In this document: in pieces, positions 43,848 through 52,300 of the stretch
How the letters are laid out: the number at the start of each line of letters is the position of its first letter
Numbering within the stretch: the stretch's first letter is position 1
Source of the DNA: Amycolatopsis thermophila
GTDB taxonomy: Bacteria > Actinomycetota > Actinomycetes > Mycobacteriales > Pseudonocardiaceae
Assembly (NCBI RefSeq): GCF_030814215.1
Contig: NZ_JAUSUT010000001.1
Location: forward strand, 372,001-436,000
Direction: 5' to 3'
DNA length: 64,000 nucleotides
Notes under the pieces: generated by a model
The model's input: the letters and a program-made list of their open reading frames with translations, nothing else
What the model was told of the DNA's origin: nothing
Database searches by the model: none
Position numbers and translations under genes: made by a program

Positions 43848-45113
43848 ATGACTGCAGCCCTCGATTCGACCGCCACCCGCCGCACCGTCGACCTCGGCCC
43901 CGCCGTGGAGCTGGTCTCGAAGGAAGAGGGGCACAGCCAGCCGCTGGCCCCGGAGTTCGTCTCCGCCGAGGACTTCTCGCCCCTCGAGGTCGGCTACGAC
44001 TTCGGCCGCGTGCGCCGCGAGGACATCGAGGCCGGGCCGCGCAACATCTGGCGCTACAAGAAGCTCCTCCCGGTCCCCTCGAACGTCGAGGAGATCCCGA
44101 ACACCGAGCCCGGCTGTACGAGGCTGGTGAAGGCCGACCGGCTCGCCAAGGCTCTCGGGGTCAAAAGCCTGTGGGTCAAGGACGACACCGGCAACCCCAC
44201 GCACTCCTTCAAGGACCGCGTCGTCGCCGTCGCCCTGGCCGCGGCTCGCGAGTTCGGCTTCGACACCCTGGCCTGCCCGTCCACCGGCAACCTGGCCAAC
44301 GCCGTCGCCGCGGCCGCCGCCCGGGCCGGCTGGCAGTCGGTGGTGCTGATCCCCTCCTCGCTCGAGCGCGCCAAGGTCCTGACCACCGCCGTCTACGACG
44401 GCAACCTCGTTGCCGTCGACGGCAACTACGACGACGTCAACCGCCTGGCCACCGAGCTCGCCGCCGAGCACGAGAACTGGGCGTTCGTCAACGTCAACGT
44501 GCGCCCCTACTACTCGGAGGGCTCGAAGACGCTGGCCTTCGAGGTCGCCGAGCAGCTCGGCTGGCGGATCCCGGAGCAGATCGTCGTGCCGATCGCGTCC
44601 GGTTCCCAGCTGACCAAGGTCGACAAAGGCTTCCGCGAGTTCGCCAAGCTCGGTCTGGTCGACGACACCCCGTACAAGGTGTTCGGCGCCCAGGCCGCGG
44701 GCTGCTCGCCGGTCTCCACGGCCTTCCGCAACGGTCACGACGTGGTGCAGCCGGTCAAGCCGGACACCATCGCCCGCTCGCTCGCGATCGGCAACCCGGC
44801 CGACGGCCCCTACGTGCTCGACACCGTCCGCCGCACCGGTGGCGCGATCGAGGACGTGACCGACGAAGAGGTCGTCGAGGGCATCCGCCTGCTGGCCCGC
44901 ACCGAAGGAATCTTCACTGAGACCGCCGGTGGCGTCACCGTGGCGACGGCGAAGAAGCTCATCGAGGCCGGCAAGATCGACCCCGACGCCGAGACCGTCC
45001 TGCTGATCACCGGTGACGGCCTGAAGACGCTGGACGCGATCGAGAACCGTGTCGGTCCTAAGGCGACGGTCAAGCCGTCGGCGGCGGCCGTGCACGAGGC
45101 TCTCGGGCTCTGA
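43848..45113 (+). CDS. thrC: Threonine synthase
   Basis: A 421-residue PLP enzyme making threonine from O-phosphohomoserine. The PLP lysine is Lys122 in THSFKDRVV; PSTGNLANAVAAAAARAG and the ETAGGVTVAT loop are typical of the longer thrC type. The SAM-I riboswitch upstream ties it to the methionine branch point, since methionine and threonine share the phosphohomoserine precursor. ATG at 43848. Confidence 0.95.
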   Translation: MTAALDSTATRRTVDLGPAVELVSKEEGHSQPLAPEFVSAEDFSPLEVGYDFGRVRREDIEAGPRNIWRYKKLLPVPSNVEEIPNTEPGCTRLVKADRLAKALGVKSLWVKDDTGNPTHSFKDRVVAVALAAAREFGFDTLACPSTGNLANAVAAAAARAGWQSVVLIPSSLERAKVLTTAVYDGNLVAVDGNYDDVNRLATELAAEHENWAFVNVNVRPYYSEGSKTLAFEVAEQLGWRIPEQIVVPIASGSQLTKVDKGFREFAKLGLVDDTPYKVFGAQAAGCSPVSTAFRNGHDVVQPVKPDTIARSLAIGNPADGPYVLDTVRRTGGAIEDVTDEEVVEGIRLLARTEGIFTETAGGVTVATAKKLIEAGKIDPDAETVLLITGDGLKTLDAIENRVGPKATVKPSAAAVHEALGL

Positions 45114-45125
45114 GCAACTCCCACC

Positions 45126-47489
45126 TCACTTTCCCCGGCGCACCAGTGCGGGGCCGGTCTGGTCCGGGATCACCGCGGTGTCGCCGTCGGTGTCCGTGCG
45201 GGCGACGAGCGCGCCGTCCGCGGTCAGGGTGTCGAGTGTCGTGCGGTTCGGGTGGCCGTACCGGTTGCCCGAACCGACGCTGACCAGCGCCAGCCGCGCC
45301 GACACCGCGGCCAGGAACTGGGGCAGCGAGAACCTCGACCCGTGGTGCGGCACCTTCAGGATGTCCGCGTGCAGATCGGCTCCCGCGGCCAGCAGGTCGG
45401 ACTGCGCCGCGAGTTCGACGTCACCGGTCAGCAGCACACTGCCCGCCGGTGTCCGCGCCCGTAGTACGACCGAGCTGTTGTTGATCTGCGTGCCGTCGTC
45501 GTTGTCATCCTCCTCTTCGGACACAAAGGCCGGCCCCAGCACTTCGAGGCTCAGCGACGGCCACTCCAGCCGGCGCCCGGCTTCCAGTTCCAGCAACGGG
45601 ACTCCGTGGCGCGCGGCGATCTGGCCGGCCTGCCGCCAGGCCCAGTCCGGGCGGCGGCCCGGTCCGACGGCGATCCCGCCGACGGCGCGTCCCTCGAACA
45701 CCGATTCCAGCCCGCCGATGTGGTCGGCGTGCAGGTGGCTCAGGACCACCAACGGCACCCGGTCGACGCCCAGCCTGTCCAGGCACCGGTCCACCGGCCC
45801 CGGCTCGGGCCCGGTGTCCACCACGATCGCCCGTTTCGGCTCGCCGGTGGCCAGGACGAGGCTGTCACCCTGACCGACGTCGCACGCGACCACGGCCCAG
45901 CCCGGCGGCGGCCACCCGGGCGTGATGACCCGGCCCGGAACGACGAGCAGTAGCACCCCGGCCAGCACCAGCGCCAGCAGCACCCGTAGCCGTCGTCGCC
46001 GCAGAGCCAGCACCACAGCGACCGCGACCGCCAGGGCAAGCGCCCCACCCCACCACCCGCCGGGCCAGGGCAACACCGCTCCAGGCACCTCCGACGCCCG
46101 CCGGGCGACGAGGATCAGCCACCCCGCCTCAGGCCCGGCCAACCGCACGACCAGCTCGCCACCAGTCGGCCAGACACCCGCGACCACCGTGGCGAGCACC
46201 CCGAACACGGTCGCCGGGGCGACCACCGGAGCGGCGAGCACGTTCGCCGCCACGCTGACGATGCTCAACTGCCCGGCCATCCCGGCCACCACCGGCGCGG
46301 TCACGACGAACGCCGCCGCCGGTACCGCGAGGCCCTCCGCGAAGCCCGGCGGCAGCCCGCGCCGCTGGAGCACTTCCGCCCACCGCGGCGCCAGTAGCAC
46401 CAGCCCGGCGGTGGCGATCACCGAGAGCGCGAAACCGAAGCTGACGGCCATCGCCGGGTCCCACGCCACCAGCACGCACACCGCGCCGGCCAGGGCCGGC
46501 ACGACGGACCGTTGTCGTCCCAGCGCGAGGGCGAGCAGCGCGATGCCGCCCATCACCCCGGCACGCAGGACACTGGGCTCCCCGCCGGCCAGGATCACGA
46601 ACCCGGCCAGTGCCACTCCGGCCAGCACCGCCGACAGCCGCGGCCCCGCGCGCAGCAGCCGCAACAACAGCAGGACCGCGCCGCACACGATGGCCACGTT
46701 GGAGCCGCTGACCGCCATCAGGTGTGTCAGCCCGGCGTCGGTGAACTCGCGGTCGAGCCGTTCGGACAGACCGCTGGTGTCACCCACGACCAGACCCGGC
46801 ACCAGACCGGCCTGCTCCTCGGGGAGAACCGCGCAAGCCCGGCGCAGCGCCGCCCGCATCGACTCGGCGGCACGCTGCCACCACGGGGCAACGGTCGCGC
46901 CGGACGGCGGCCCGCGCACGTACACCGCAGCCACCGTCAGATCGGCATCCCGTGGCGGGGCCAGTTCGCCGGTGGCCATCACCTCCTGGCCCGGAACGAT
47001 CCCGTTCCAGGAGGCGAAGGGTGCCAGCAGCACCACGCGTCCGGACGTGAGGACCGCCCGGCCGTCCTGTTCGGCGTGCAGGACCTCGCCTGCGACGACG
47101 ACTGATCGTGGCCCGGCCTGCTGATCGGCGTACCCCGCGGAGCGGATCGGCTTCGGCCGTTCCGTCACGAGCATCCGCAGCGCCACCTCCCTTCCCTGAT
47201 CGGCCAGGGCGCGCAACGGGTCGTGCTCCGCACGGCCGAACCGCAGGGCCAGGGGGCCGGTCAGCAACAGGCCGGCCACAAGCAACGCCACCGCGCCCGC
47301 CCACCAGCGTGAGCCACCCCGTCGCAGTCTGATCAACAACAGCACGGACACCACCACCGCGGCCGCACCACAGACCGCGGGCATCCACCACATCCAGAGC
47401 AGTCCGAGCAATGCCCCGAGCCACAACGACAACGCGGCCGGAACCAGTCGGAAGTCGTGCCGCACCACGGGTTCCACGCCGGTGATCAC
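45126..47489 (-). CDS. comEC: ComEC/Rec2 DNA-uptake channel
   Basis: A 787-residue membrane protein with N-terminal hydrophobic segments, the competence domain (VGDTSGLSERLDREFTDAGLTHLMAVSGSNVAIV) and a C-terminal metallo-beta-lactamase-like domain with LSHLHADHIGG and VPHHGS. In competent bacteria it carries single-stranded DNA across the membrane. It overlaps comEA (4 bases). Competence itself is rarely shown in actinomycetes. Confidence 0.92.
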   Translation of the reverse strand: MITGVEPVVRHDFRLVPAALSLWLGALLGLLWMWWMPAVCGAAAVVVSVLLLIRLRRGGSRWWAGAVALLVAGLLLTGPLALRFGRAEHDPLRALADQGREVALRMLVTERPKPIRSAGYADQQAGPRSVVVAGEVLHAEQDGRAVLTSGRVVLLAPFASWNGIVPGQEVMATGELAPPRDADLTVAAVYVRGPPSGATVAPWWQRAAESMRAALRRACAVLPEEQAGLVPGLVVGDTSGLSERLDREFTDAGLTHLMAVSGSNVAIVCGAVLLLLRLLRAGPRLSAVLAGVALAGFVILAGGEPSVLRAGVMGGIALLALALGRQRSVVPALAGAVCVLVAWDPAMAVSFGFALSVIATAGLVLLAPRWAEVLQRRGLPPGFAEGLAVPAAAFVVTAPVVAGMAGQLSIVSVAANVLAAPVVAPATVFGVLATVVAGVWPTGGELVVRLAGPEAGWLILVARRASEVPGAVLPWPGGWWGGALALAVAVAVVLALRRRRLRVLLALVLAGVLLLVVPGRVITPGWPPPGWAVVACDVGQGDSLVLATGEPKRAIVVDTGPEPGPVDRCLDRLGVDRVPLVVLSHLHADHIGGLESVFEGRAVGGIAVGPGRRPDWAWRQAGQIAARHGVPLLELEAGRRLEWPSLSLEVLGPAFVSEEEDDNDDGTQINNSSVVLRARTPAGSVLLTGDVELAAQSDLLAAGADLHADILKVPHHGSRFSLPQFLAAVSARLALVSVGSGNRYGHPNRTTLDTLTADGALVARTDTDGDTAVIPDQTGPALVRRGK

Positions 47490-48262
47490 GACACCGTCAC
47501 CTGCTCGCGCAAACGAGACAGCCGCGTCTCACCGATGCCCTCGACCTCGCGCAGCTGGTCCACCGACCGGAAACCGCCGTTCTTGGTGCGCCAGTCGACG
47601 ATGCGCTGGGCGGTGACCTCGCCGATGCCCGGCAGCGCATCGAGCTGTTCCGCCGTCGCCGTGTTCAGATCGACCAGAGCCGAAGTGGCGCTGCTCGTGG
47701 CCGGCTGCGGCACCCCGGGCGGAGGCGGGACACCGACGTAGATCTGCTCGCCGTCGGCGAGTTTCCGGGCGAGGTTGAGCGCGGTGACGTCGGTGCCCTC
47801 GATCGCGCCGCCCGCCGCGCGCAGCGCGTCCGCCACCCGCGACCCCGCCGCGACCGTGACGAGACCTGGAGTGCGTACCTTGCCGACCACACTGATCACC
47901 AGCGAGCTGTCGGCGACGCGGCTCGCCGACACACTGGCGGGCGCCGGCCGCTCCGGTGCCGCGGGCAGGACCGGGGCGCGTTCGACCGGCGGCCCGCCGC
48001 CCAGCAGGACGATCGATGTGCCGACGAGGACGAGGACCGCCGCGAGGGCGAGCAGAACAGTCGTCAGGCGCCGCCGCTGCGGACTGCTGGTGAGCGAGGC
48101 CGGGACCCAGCGTTCGACCAGGCGGCCGACCGCGCCCGGCGGCCCGCTGTCGCGATCGGCCGCGAGGGCCTGATCGGCGAGCTTCTCAAGCCGGCGGTTG
48201 ACGGGGATTCCCGGCGCTTCCGGGGCTGATCGTTCGAACACGCATTCGACGCTAGGGGGCAT
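47486..48262 (-). CDS. comEA: ComEA DNA-binding protein
   Basis: A 258-residue protein: one transmembrane helix (TVLLALAAVLVLVGTSIVLLGG), an SLBB-like domain (VVGKVRTPGLVTVAAGSRVADALRAAGG) and a C-terminal helix-hairpin-helix pair (DLNTATAEQLDALPGIGEVTAQRIVDWR ... GIGETRLSRL) for DNA. The ATG at 48262 has no clear ribosome-binding site and may be leaderless; later starts are possible. Confidence 0.9.
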   Translation of the reverse strand: MPPSVECVFERSAPEAPGIPVNRRLEKLADQALAADRDSGPPGAVGRLVERWVPASLTSSPQRRRLTTVLLALAAVLVLVGTSIVLLGGGPPVERAPVLPAAPERPAPASVSASRVADSSLVISVVGKVRTPGLVTVAAGSRVADALRAAGGAIEGTDVTALNLARKLADGEQIYVGVPPPPGVPQPATSSATSALVDLNTATAEQLDALPGIGEVTAQRIVDWRTKNGGFRSVDQLREVEGIGETRLSRLREQVTVS

Positions 48263-48365
48263 GAGGAGGAGGGAGAAGCGGGAATCGGCGGGGCTGTGGA
48301 CAAGTGGGGGTCTGTGGACAAGTGCCGCGTTCTGACGCGGCTGCACGGGTTTCTGTCGGTCGCCC

Positions 48366-48875
48366 GTGTCAAACTGGAAGGTTCGCCGCGGATCGGCGGA
48401 ACTGCACCATCCCTCGCGCGTCTACCAGGCCGTGCGGACGATTCTCGAGACGCGGACGTGGTCCCGGATCACGCGGGTGTGCGTGGTCCTCGTGCCGGTG
48501 TTGTACCTGCTCGCGGTGCTGAACGTCGCACGGCTCGAGAACCCGTACCACACGTGCACGCAGGAACGGTTCGGCGTGCCCGACGACGCCGGGCTGCCGC
48601 GCTTCACCGCTCTCGACGAGGGTTTGCTGCCGCCGCGGTCGATGTGCTCCTGGGCGGACGGGTACAGCACCGATCGGGTGCCCACTGTCCTGATGATCGC
48701 GCTCGCCGCCTGCGTGGCGCTGCTCGTCGTCGCCTTGCTGTTTTCGGCGCTGCTCAGGCTCTCGAAACGGCGCCCGGACCGCCTGGATCCCGTTGCACCA
48801 CAACGCCCACCACGCCCGGCCCGGTGTGCGCGCCGATCACCGCGCCCAGCTCGGAGACGACGCAGCCCTCGGTGA
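48366..48875 (+). CDS. Small two-helix membrane protein
   Basis: A predicted protein of up to 169 residues with hydrophobic segments at about 37-53 and 110-132 and a soluble loop with a Cys pair (YHTCTQE ... RSMCSWADGY), probably outside the cell. No family recognised. The last 40 residues (Arg/Pro-rich) overlap the convergent degV-like gene by 122 bases, so either this end is not functional or the frame is not the true gene end. The start (GTG at 48366) is weakly supported. Confidence 0.5.
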   Translation: MSNWKVRRGSAELHHPSRVYQAVRTILETRTWSRITRVCVVLVPVLYLLAVLNVARLENPYHTCTQERFGVPDDAGLPRFTALDEGLLPPRSMCSWADGYSTDRVPTVLMIALAACVALLVVALLFSALLRLSKRRPDRLDPVAPQRPPRPARCARRSPRPARRRRSPR

Positions 48876-49626
48876 CGTTGAGCCGCTCCTCGATGCGGTT
48901 CGCCAGCTCCACGGCGCGCTGGGGCGACGCGAGGTGGTGCACAGCGACTTCCACCGGCTCGCCGTGCCCCGCTTCCTCCGCGAGCTCCACCAGTCGCGCG
49001 ATGGCGCGGTTCATGGTGCGCACCTTCTCCAGCGGCTTGATCCTGCCGTCGTCCAGGTGGAGCACCGGTTTCATGGCCAGCGCGGTGCCCAGCAGGGCCG
49101 CCGCCGCGCCGATGCGCCCACCTCGGCGCAGGTACTCCAAGGTCTCGACCACGAACAGCGTCTCGGAACAACGCACCGCCGCCGTCGCGGCCGCCTCGAC
49201 CTCTTCGGGTGACGCTCCGGCCGACGCCGCTCTGGCCGCGTGCAGGGCCGCGAAACCGAGGCCCATCGCCGTCCCCCGCGAATCCACGACCCGCACCCGC
49301 TCCGGGCCCACCTCCTGCGCCGCGAGGACCGCCGACTCCCACGTGCCCGAGATCTCGCTGGACAGGTGGACGGACACGACCGAGTCCGCACCCGCGTCCA
49401 GCGCCTCACGGTAGGCCGTGGCGAACGCGCCGGGCGTCGGCCGGGACGTGGTGACGATACGGCGCTGACTCAACGCCTCGGCCAGCGCGGCCGGCCCCAC
49501 GTCGACCCCGTCCAGGGCAGCGACACCGTCGATGAGGACGTGCAGCGGCACGACGCGCAGGGCGTAGCGGTCGGCGAAGCCCTCGGGCAGATGGGCGGTG
49601 GAATCCGTGATGACGGCGACCGGCAC
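48754..49626 (-). CDS. DegV family fatty-acid-binding protein
   Basis: A 290-residue DegV protein: VAVITDSTAHLPEG at the N-terminus, then TSRPTPGAFATAYREALDAGADSVVSVHLSSEISGTWESAV and VDSRGTAMGLGFAALHAARAA. The family binds a fatty acyl chain and in some bacteria feeds acyl-phosphate kinases. It follows octT in the order also seen in M. tuberculosis. Confidence 0.9.
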   Translation of the reverse strand: MPVAVITDSTAHLPEGFADRYALRVVPLHVLIDGVAALDGVDVGPAALAEALSQRRIVTTSRPTPGAFATAYREALDAGADSVVSVHLSSEISGTWESAVLAAQEVGPERVRVVDSRGTAMGLGFAALHAARAASAGASPEEVEAAATAAVRCSETLFVVETLEYLRRGGRIGAAAALLGTALAMKPVLHLDDGRIKPLEKVRTMNRAIARLVELAEEAGHGEPVEVAVHHLASPQRAVELANRIEERLNVTEGCVVSELGAVIGAHTGPGVVGVVVQRDPGGPGAVSRA

Positions 49627-49636
49627 GACCGTCAGC

Positions 49637-50371
49637 CTACGTGCCCGTGGTCTGTTCGCCGGGGACCAGGAGTGGTCCGATCAACGCGGCCATCGCCTTG
49701 CCCACGAGCGCGTGCCCTTCCCACCCCCAGTGCATGCCGTCGGGGTTGCCACGGCCGCTGAGCACGTGCTCTCCCACCACCTCGGCCAGGTTCAGCAGCG
49801 GCACGTCCACGCGCCGCGACCACGCGGCTATCGCGGCCGCGGTCTCCTCACGGCCGGTGTGGACGTTGCCGTAGGACGTGGCTCGGTGGACGCTCGGCAG
49901 GACCGCCACGACGGGCATCTCCGGCCGCAGGATGCGCAGGGCGTAGACCGCGCGGTCGAGGTAGTGGACGGTCAGCTTGGCCGGCAGCACGCGTGGTCTG
50001 CCCCGCAGGGCGACGGCGAGACGCGGCTGGGCTGCCAGGTACGCCTTCCGCACGGTGCGGCGGAGCCCCGCGGGCCGCAGGTACCGCAAACCGCCCCGCA
50101 GGTAGGTCGGCAAGGGCGACGGCAACGTGTCCATGCTCCCGACGGCCAGCACCACGACGTCGGCATGCTTCAGATCGGCCCACACCCGCGGGTCGCCGAT
50201 CATCGACCACCACGCGTCGCGCGCCGTCCAGCCCGCGGACGCTACGAGGTCGGCGCTGCCGCCCAGCGCTTCGGCCGCGATGTTCGGCCACAGGCGCGGC
50301 TCATCCGCCGCGCACGGGTTTTGCGGACCCTGGAAACTCAGCGAGTCCCCGAAGACCAGCAGTTTCGGCAT
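49637..50371 (-). CDS. octT: SGNH hydrolase, probable diglucosylglycerate octanoyltransferase
   Basis: A 244-residue GDSL/SGNH protein: nucleophile Ser10 in VFGDSLSFQG, Gly in AVGSMDT and the Asp/His pair in GNPDGMHWGWEGH. Its position between the gpgP-like phosphatase and the degV-like gene is the one I recall for Rv2418c (OctT), which acylates diglucosylglycerate in methylglucose lipopolysaccharide synthesis. The assignment relies on order plus fold, so a different acyl substrate is possible. Confidence 0.72.
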   Translation of the reverse strand: MPKLLVFGDSLSFQGPQNPCAADEPRLWPNIAAEALGGSADLVASAGWTARDAWWSMIGDPRVWADLKHADVVVLAVGSMDTLPSPLPTYLRGGLRYLRPAGLRRTVRKAYLAAQPRLAVALRGRPRVLPAKLTVHYLDRAVYALRILRPEMPVVAVLPSVHRATSYGNVHTGREETAAAIAAWSRRVDVPLLNLAEVVGEHVLSGRGNPDGMHWGWEGHALVGKAMAALIGPLLVPGEQTTGT

Positions 50372-50372
50372 C

Positions 50373-50984
50373 TCAGCCGAGCATTCCGGCGTTGTAGGCG
50401 TGCAGCCGCCAGTGGCCGTCGCGCAGGCCGAGATCGACCCAGTGGCAGTTGCCGATGCCGCCCAGCTGCGGCCACGCCTCGACCGGAAGGTTCAGCAGCT
50501 TCCCGGTGAGCGCCGTGATCAACCCGCCGTGTGCGGCCAGCAGCACGGTCTCGCCCGGCTCGTCGCTCGCCAGCAGGTCGTTGACGACCTCGGACGCGCG
50601 TTCGGCCACGTCCACCCGCGACTCGCCGCCCGGGGGCGCCCACGTCGCGTCGACGCGCCAGATGGCCCTGTCACCGGGCCAGCCCTCGTCGACCTCGGCG
50701 CCGGTCAGGCCCTGCCATTCGCCGAGGTGCGTCTCCCGCAGCCGCTTGTCGATGCGCAGCGGTACGCCGATCGCCTCGGTCAGCACGGTCGCGGTATCCA
50801 TCGCCCGGTGCAGGTCGGACGAAATGACCAGGTCGGGCTCGAAACGGGCGAGTGCGGGTGCGGCGAACCGGGCCTGGTTCCAGCCCACCTCGGTGAGCGC
50901 CGAGTCCAGGTGACCCTGCATGCGCCCCGCGGCGTTGTAGTCGGTCTCCCCGTGACGCCACAGCACGAGGCGCCGGAAACTCAC
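50373..50984 (-). CDS. gpgP: Glucosyl-3-phosphoglycerate phosphatase-like (histidine phosphatase)
   Basis: A 203-residue histidine phosphatase with the phospho-His in LWRHGETDYNAAGRMQGHLDSALTEVG (His11), Glu in RETHLGEWQG and second His in LLAAHGGLITAL. In M. tuberculosis the syntenic enzyme (Rv2419c) dephosphorylates glucosyl-3-phosphoglycerate. Older annotations call it phosphoglycerate mutase. The GTG at 50984 overlaps the rsfS stop. Confidence 0.83.
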   Translation of the reverse strand: MSFRRLVLWRHGETDYNAAGRMQGHLDSALTEVGWNQARFAAPALARFEPDLVISSDLHRAMDTATVLTEAIGVPLRIDKRLRETHLGEWQGLTGAEVDEGWPGDRAIWRVDATWAPPGGESRVDVAERASEVVNDLLASDEPGETVLLAAHGGLITALTGKLLNLPVEAWPQLGGIGNCHWVDLGLRDGHWRLHAYNAGMLG

Positions 50985-51370
50985 GAGGCGTCCCCCGCGT
51001 CGACCGCCTCGGCGAGCCCGTCGACCTCGATCCGCGGGCAGTCCTTCCACAGCCGCTCGATCCCGTAGAACGAGCGCTCCTCGTCGTGCTGGACGTGCAC
51101 CACGACGTCGACGAAGTCGAGCAGCACCCAGCGGCCCTCGCGCGCCCCCTCGCGGCGAACCGGCTGGTGCCCGGCCTCGCGCAGCTTCTCCTCGACGTTG
51201 TCGACGATGGCCCCGACCTGCCGCTCGTTGGGCGCCGAGGCGATGACGAACACGTCGGTGATGACGAGCTGCTCGGAGACGTCCAGCACCACCACGTCGG
51301 TGGCCTTCTTGTCCGCAGCGGCGTAGGCCGCCACGGTCGCGATGTCTCGTGCCTGCGCCGTCGCTGCCAC
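50981..51370 (-). CDS. rsfS: Ribosomal silencing factor
   Basis: A 129-residue RsfS/Iojap protein (DVVVLDVSEQLVITDVFVIASAPNERQVGAIVDNVEEKL ... EGAREGRWVLLDFVDVVVHVQHDEERSFYGIERLWKDCP). It binds L14 and keeps 50S from joining 30S when nutrients are short. It is coupled to gpgP downstream; nadD lies upstream, the usual arrangement. Confidence 0.94.
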   Translation of the reverse strand: MAATAQARDIATVAAYAAADKKATDVVVLDVSEQLVITDVFVIASAPNERQVGAIVDNVEEKLREAGHQPVRREGAREGRWVLLDFVDVVVHVQHDEERSFYGIERLWKDCPRIEVDGLAEAVDAGDAS

Positions 51371-51442
51371 TCCTGAGCTCCCTCACCTCGGACCGTCGGT
51401 CAACCGAGGGTACCTGCCGCCACCGACAACCCCGGCGGCGTG

Positions 51443-52036
51443 TCAGGCCGGCTTGCGGTACAACCCGCGCTTGTCGATGTACCGGACCACACCGTCGGGC
51501 ACCAGGTACCAGATCGGTTCGTTCTGCTCGACGCGCGTGCGGCAGCCCGTGGACGAGATGGCCATCGCGGTGACCTCGACCAGGCTCACCTTGCCGCTGG
51601 GCAGGTGGTGGTCGTTGAGACGGTAACCCGGGCGGGTGACACCGATGAAGTGCGCGAGGGTGAACAGCTCGTCAGCGTTGTGCCAGGTCAGGATCTGCTC
51701 CAGGGCGTCCGCCCCGGTGATGAAGAAGAGCTCGTCGTCGGGGAACTCGGCCTTCAGGTCACGCAGTGTGTCGACGGTGTAGGTCTCGCCGCCGCGGTCG
51801 ATGTCCACCCGGCTGACGGAGAAGACCGGGTTGGAGGCGGTGGCGATGACCGTCATGAGGTAGCGGTCCTCGGCGCGGGTGACCTGCCTGGCGGACTTCT
51901 GCCACGGCTGGCCGGTCGGCACGAAGATCACTTCGTCGAGGTCGAACCGGGCCTGCACCTCGCTGGCCGCGACGAGGTGGCCGTGGTGGACGGGGTCGAA
52001 CGTGCCGCCCATGACCCCGATTCGGCGTGGTGACAT
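51443..52036 (-). CDS. nadD: Nicotinate-mononucleotide adenylyltransferase
   Basis: A 197-residue nucleotidyltransferase of NAD synthesis. The [11 protein letters not shown] site is at residues 10-20, with the VPTGQPWQK loop and ISST motif further on. The ATG at 52036 starts directly before [15 protein letters not shown] longer frame from 52069 adds 11 residues without support. No clear ribosome-binding site, so leaderless translation is possible. Confidence 0.93.
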   Translation of the reverse strand: MSPRRIGVMGGTFDPVHHGHLVAASEVQARFDLDEVIFVPTGQPWQKSARQVTRAEDRYLMTVIATASNPVFSVSRVDIDRGGETYTVDTLRDLKAEFPDDELFFITGADALEQILTWHNADELFTLAHFIGVTRPGYRLNDHHLPSGKVSLVEVTAMAISSTGCRTRVEQNEPIWYLVPDGVVRYIDKRGLYRKPA

Positions 52037-52300
52037 GAACGGATCGTAGAAGCGCGAGTGCGCGGGCACTGCCCCGCTCCCCGGTAACAGCGCCCGCGCG
52101 CCTCGCTCCGCCGGCGGTTCGAGGGGAACCTCCGGAGGCGCCGGCGAACCCGCGCGAGGACCCCGACACCGAGGAGACTCGGCCGAACGGGTGTCCTGAT
52201 GCGGTTATTCGCTGTGTTGTACGTCACATTACTTCACGACTGGACCGTTCGTGCGCTATCCGGCTCGGTTTCGTCGGCGCCGTGGGGTAGACGTGGTCGC

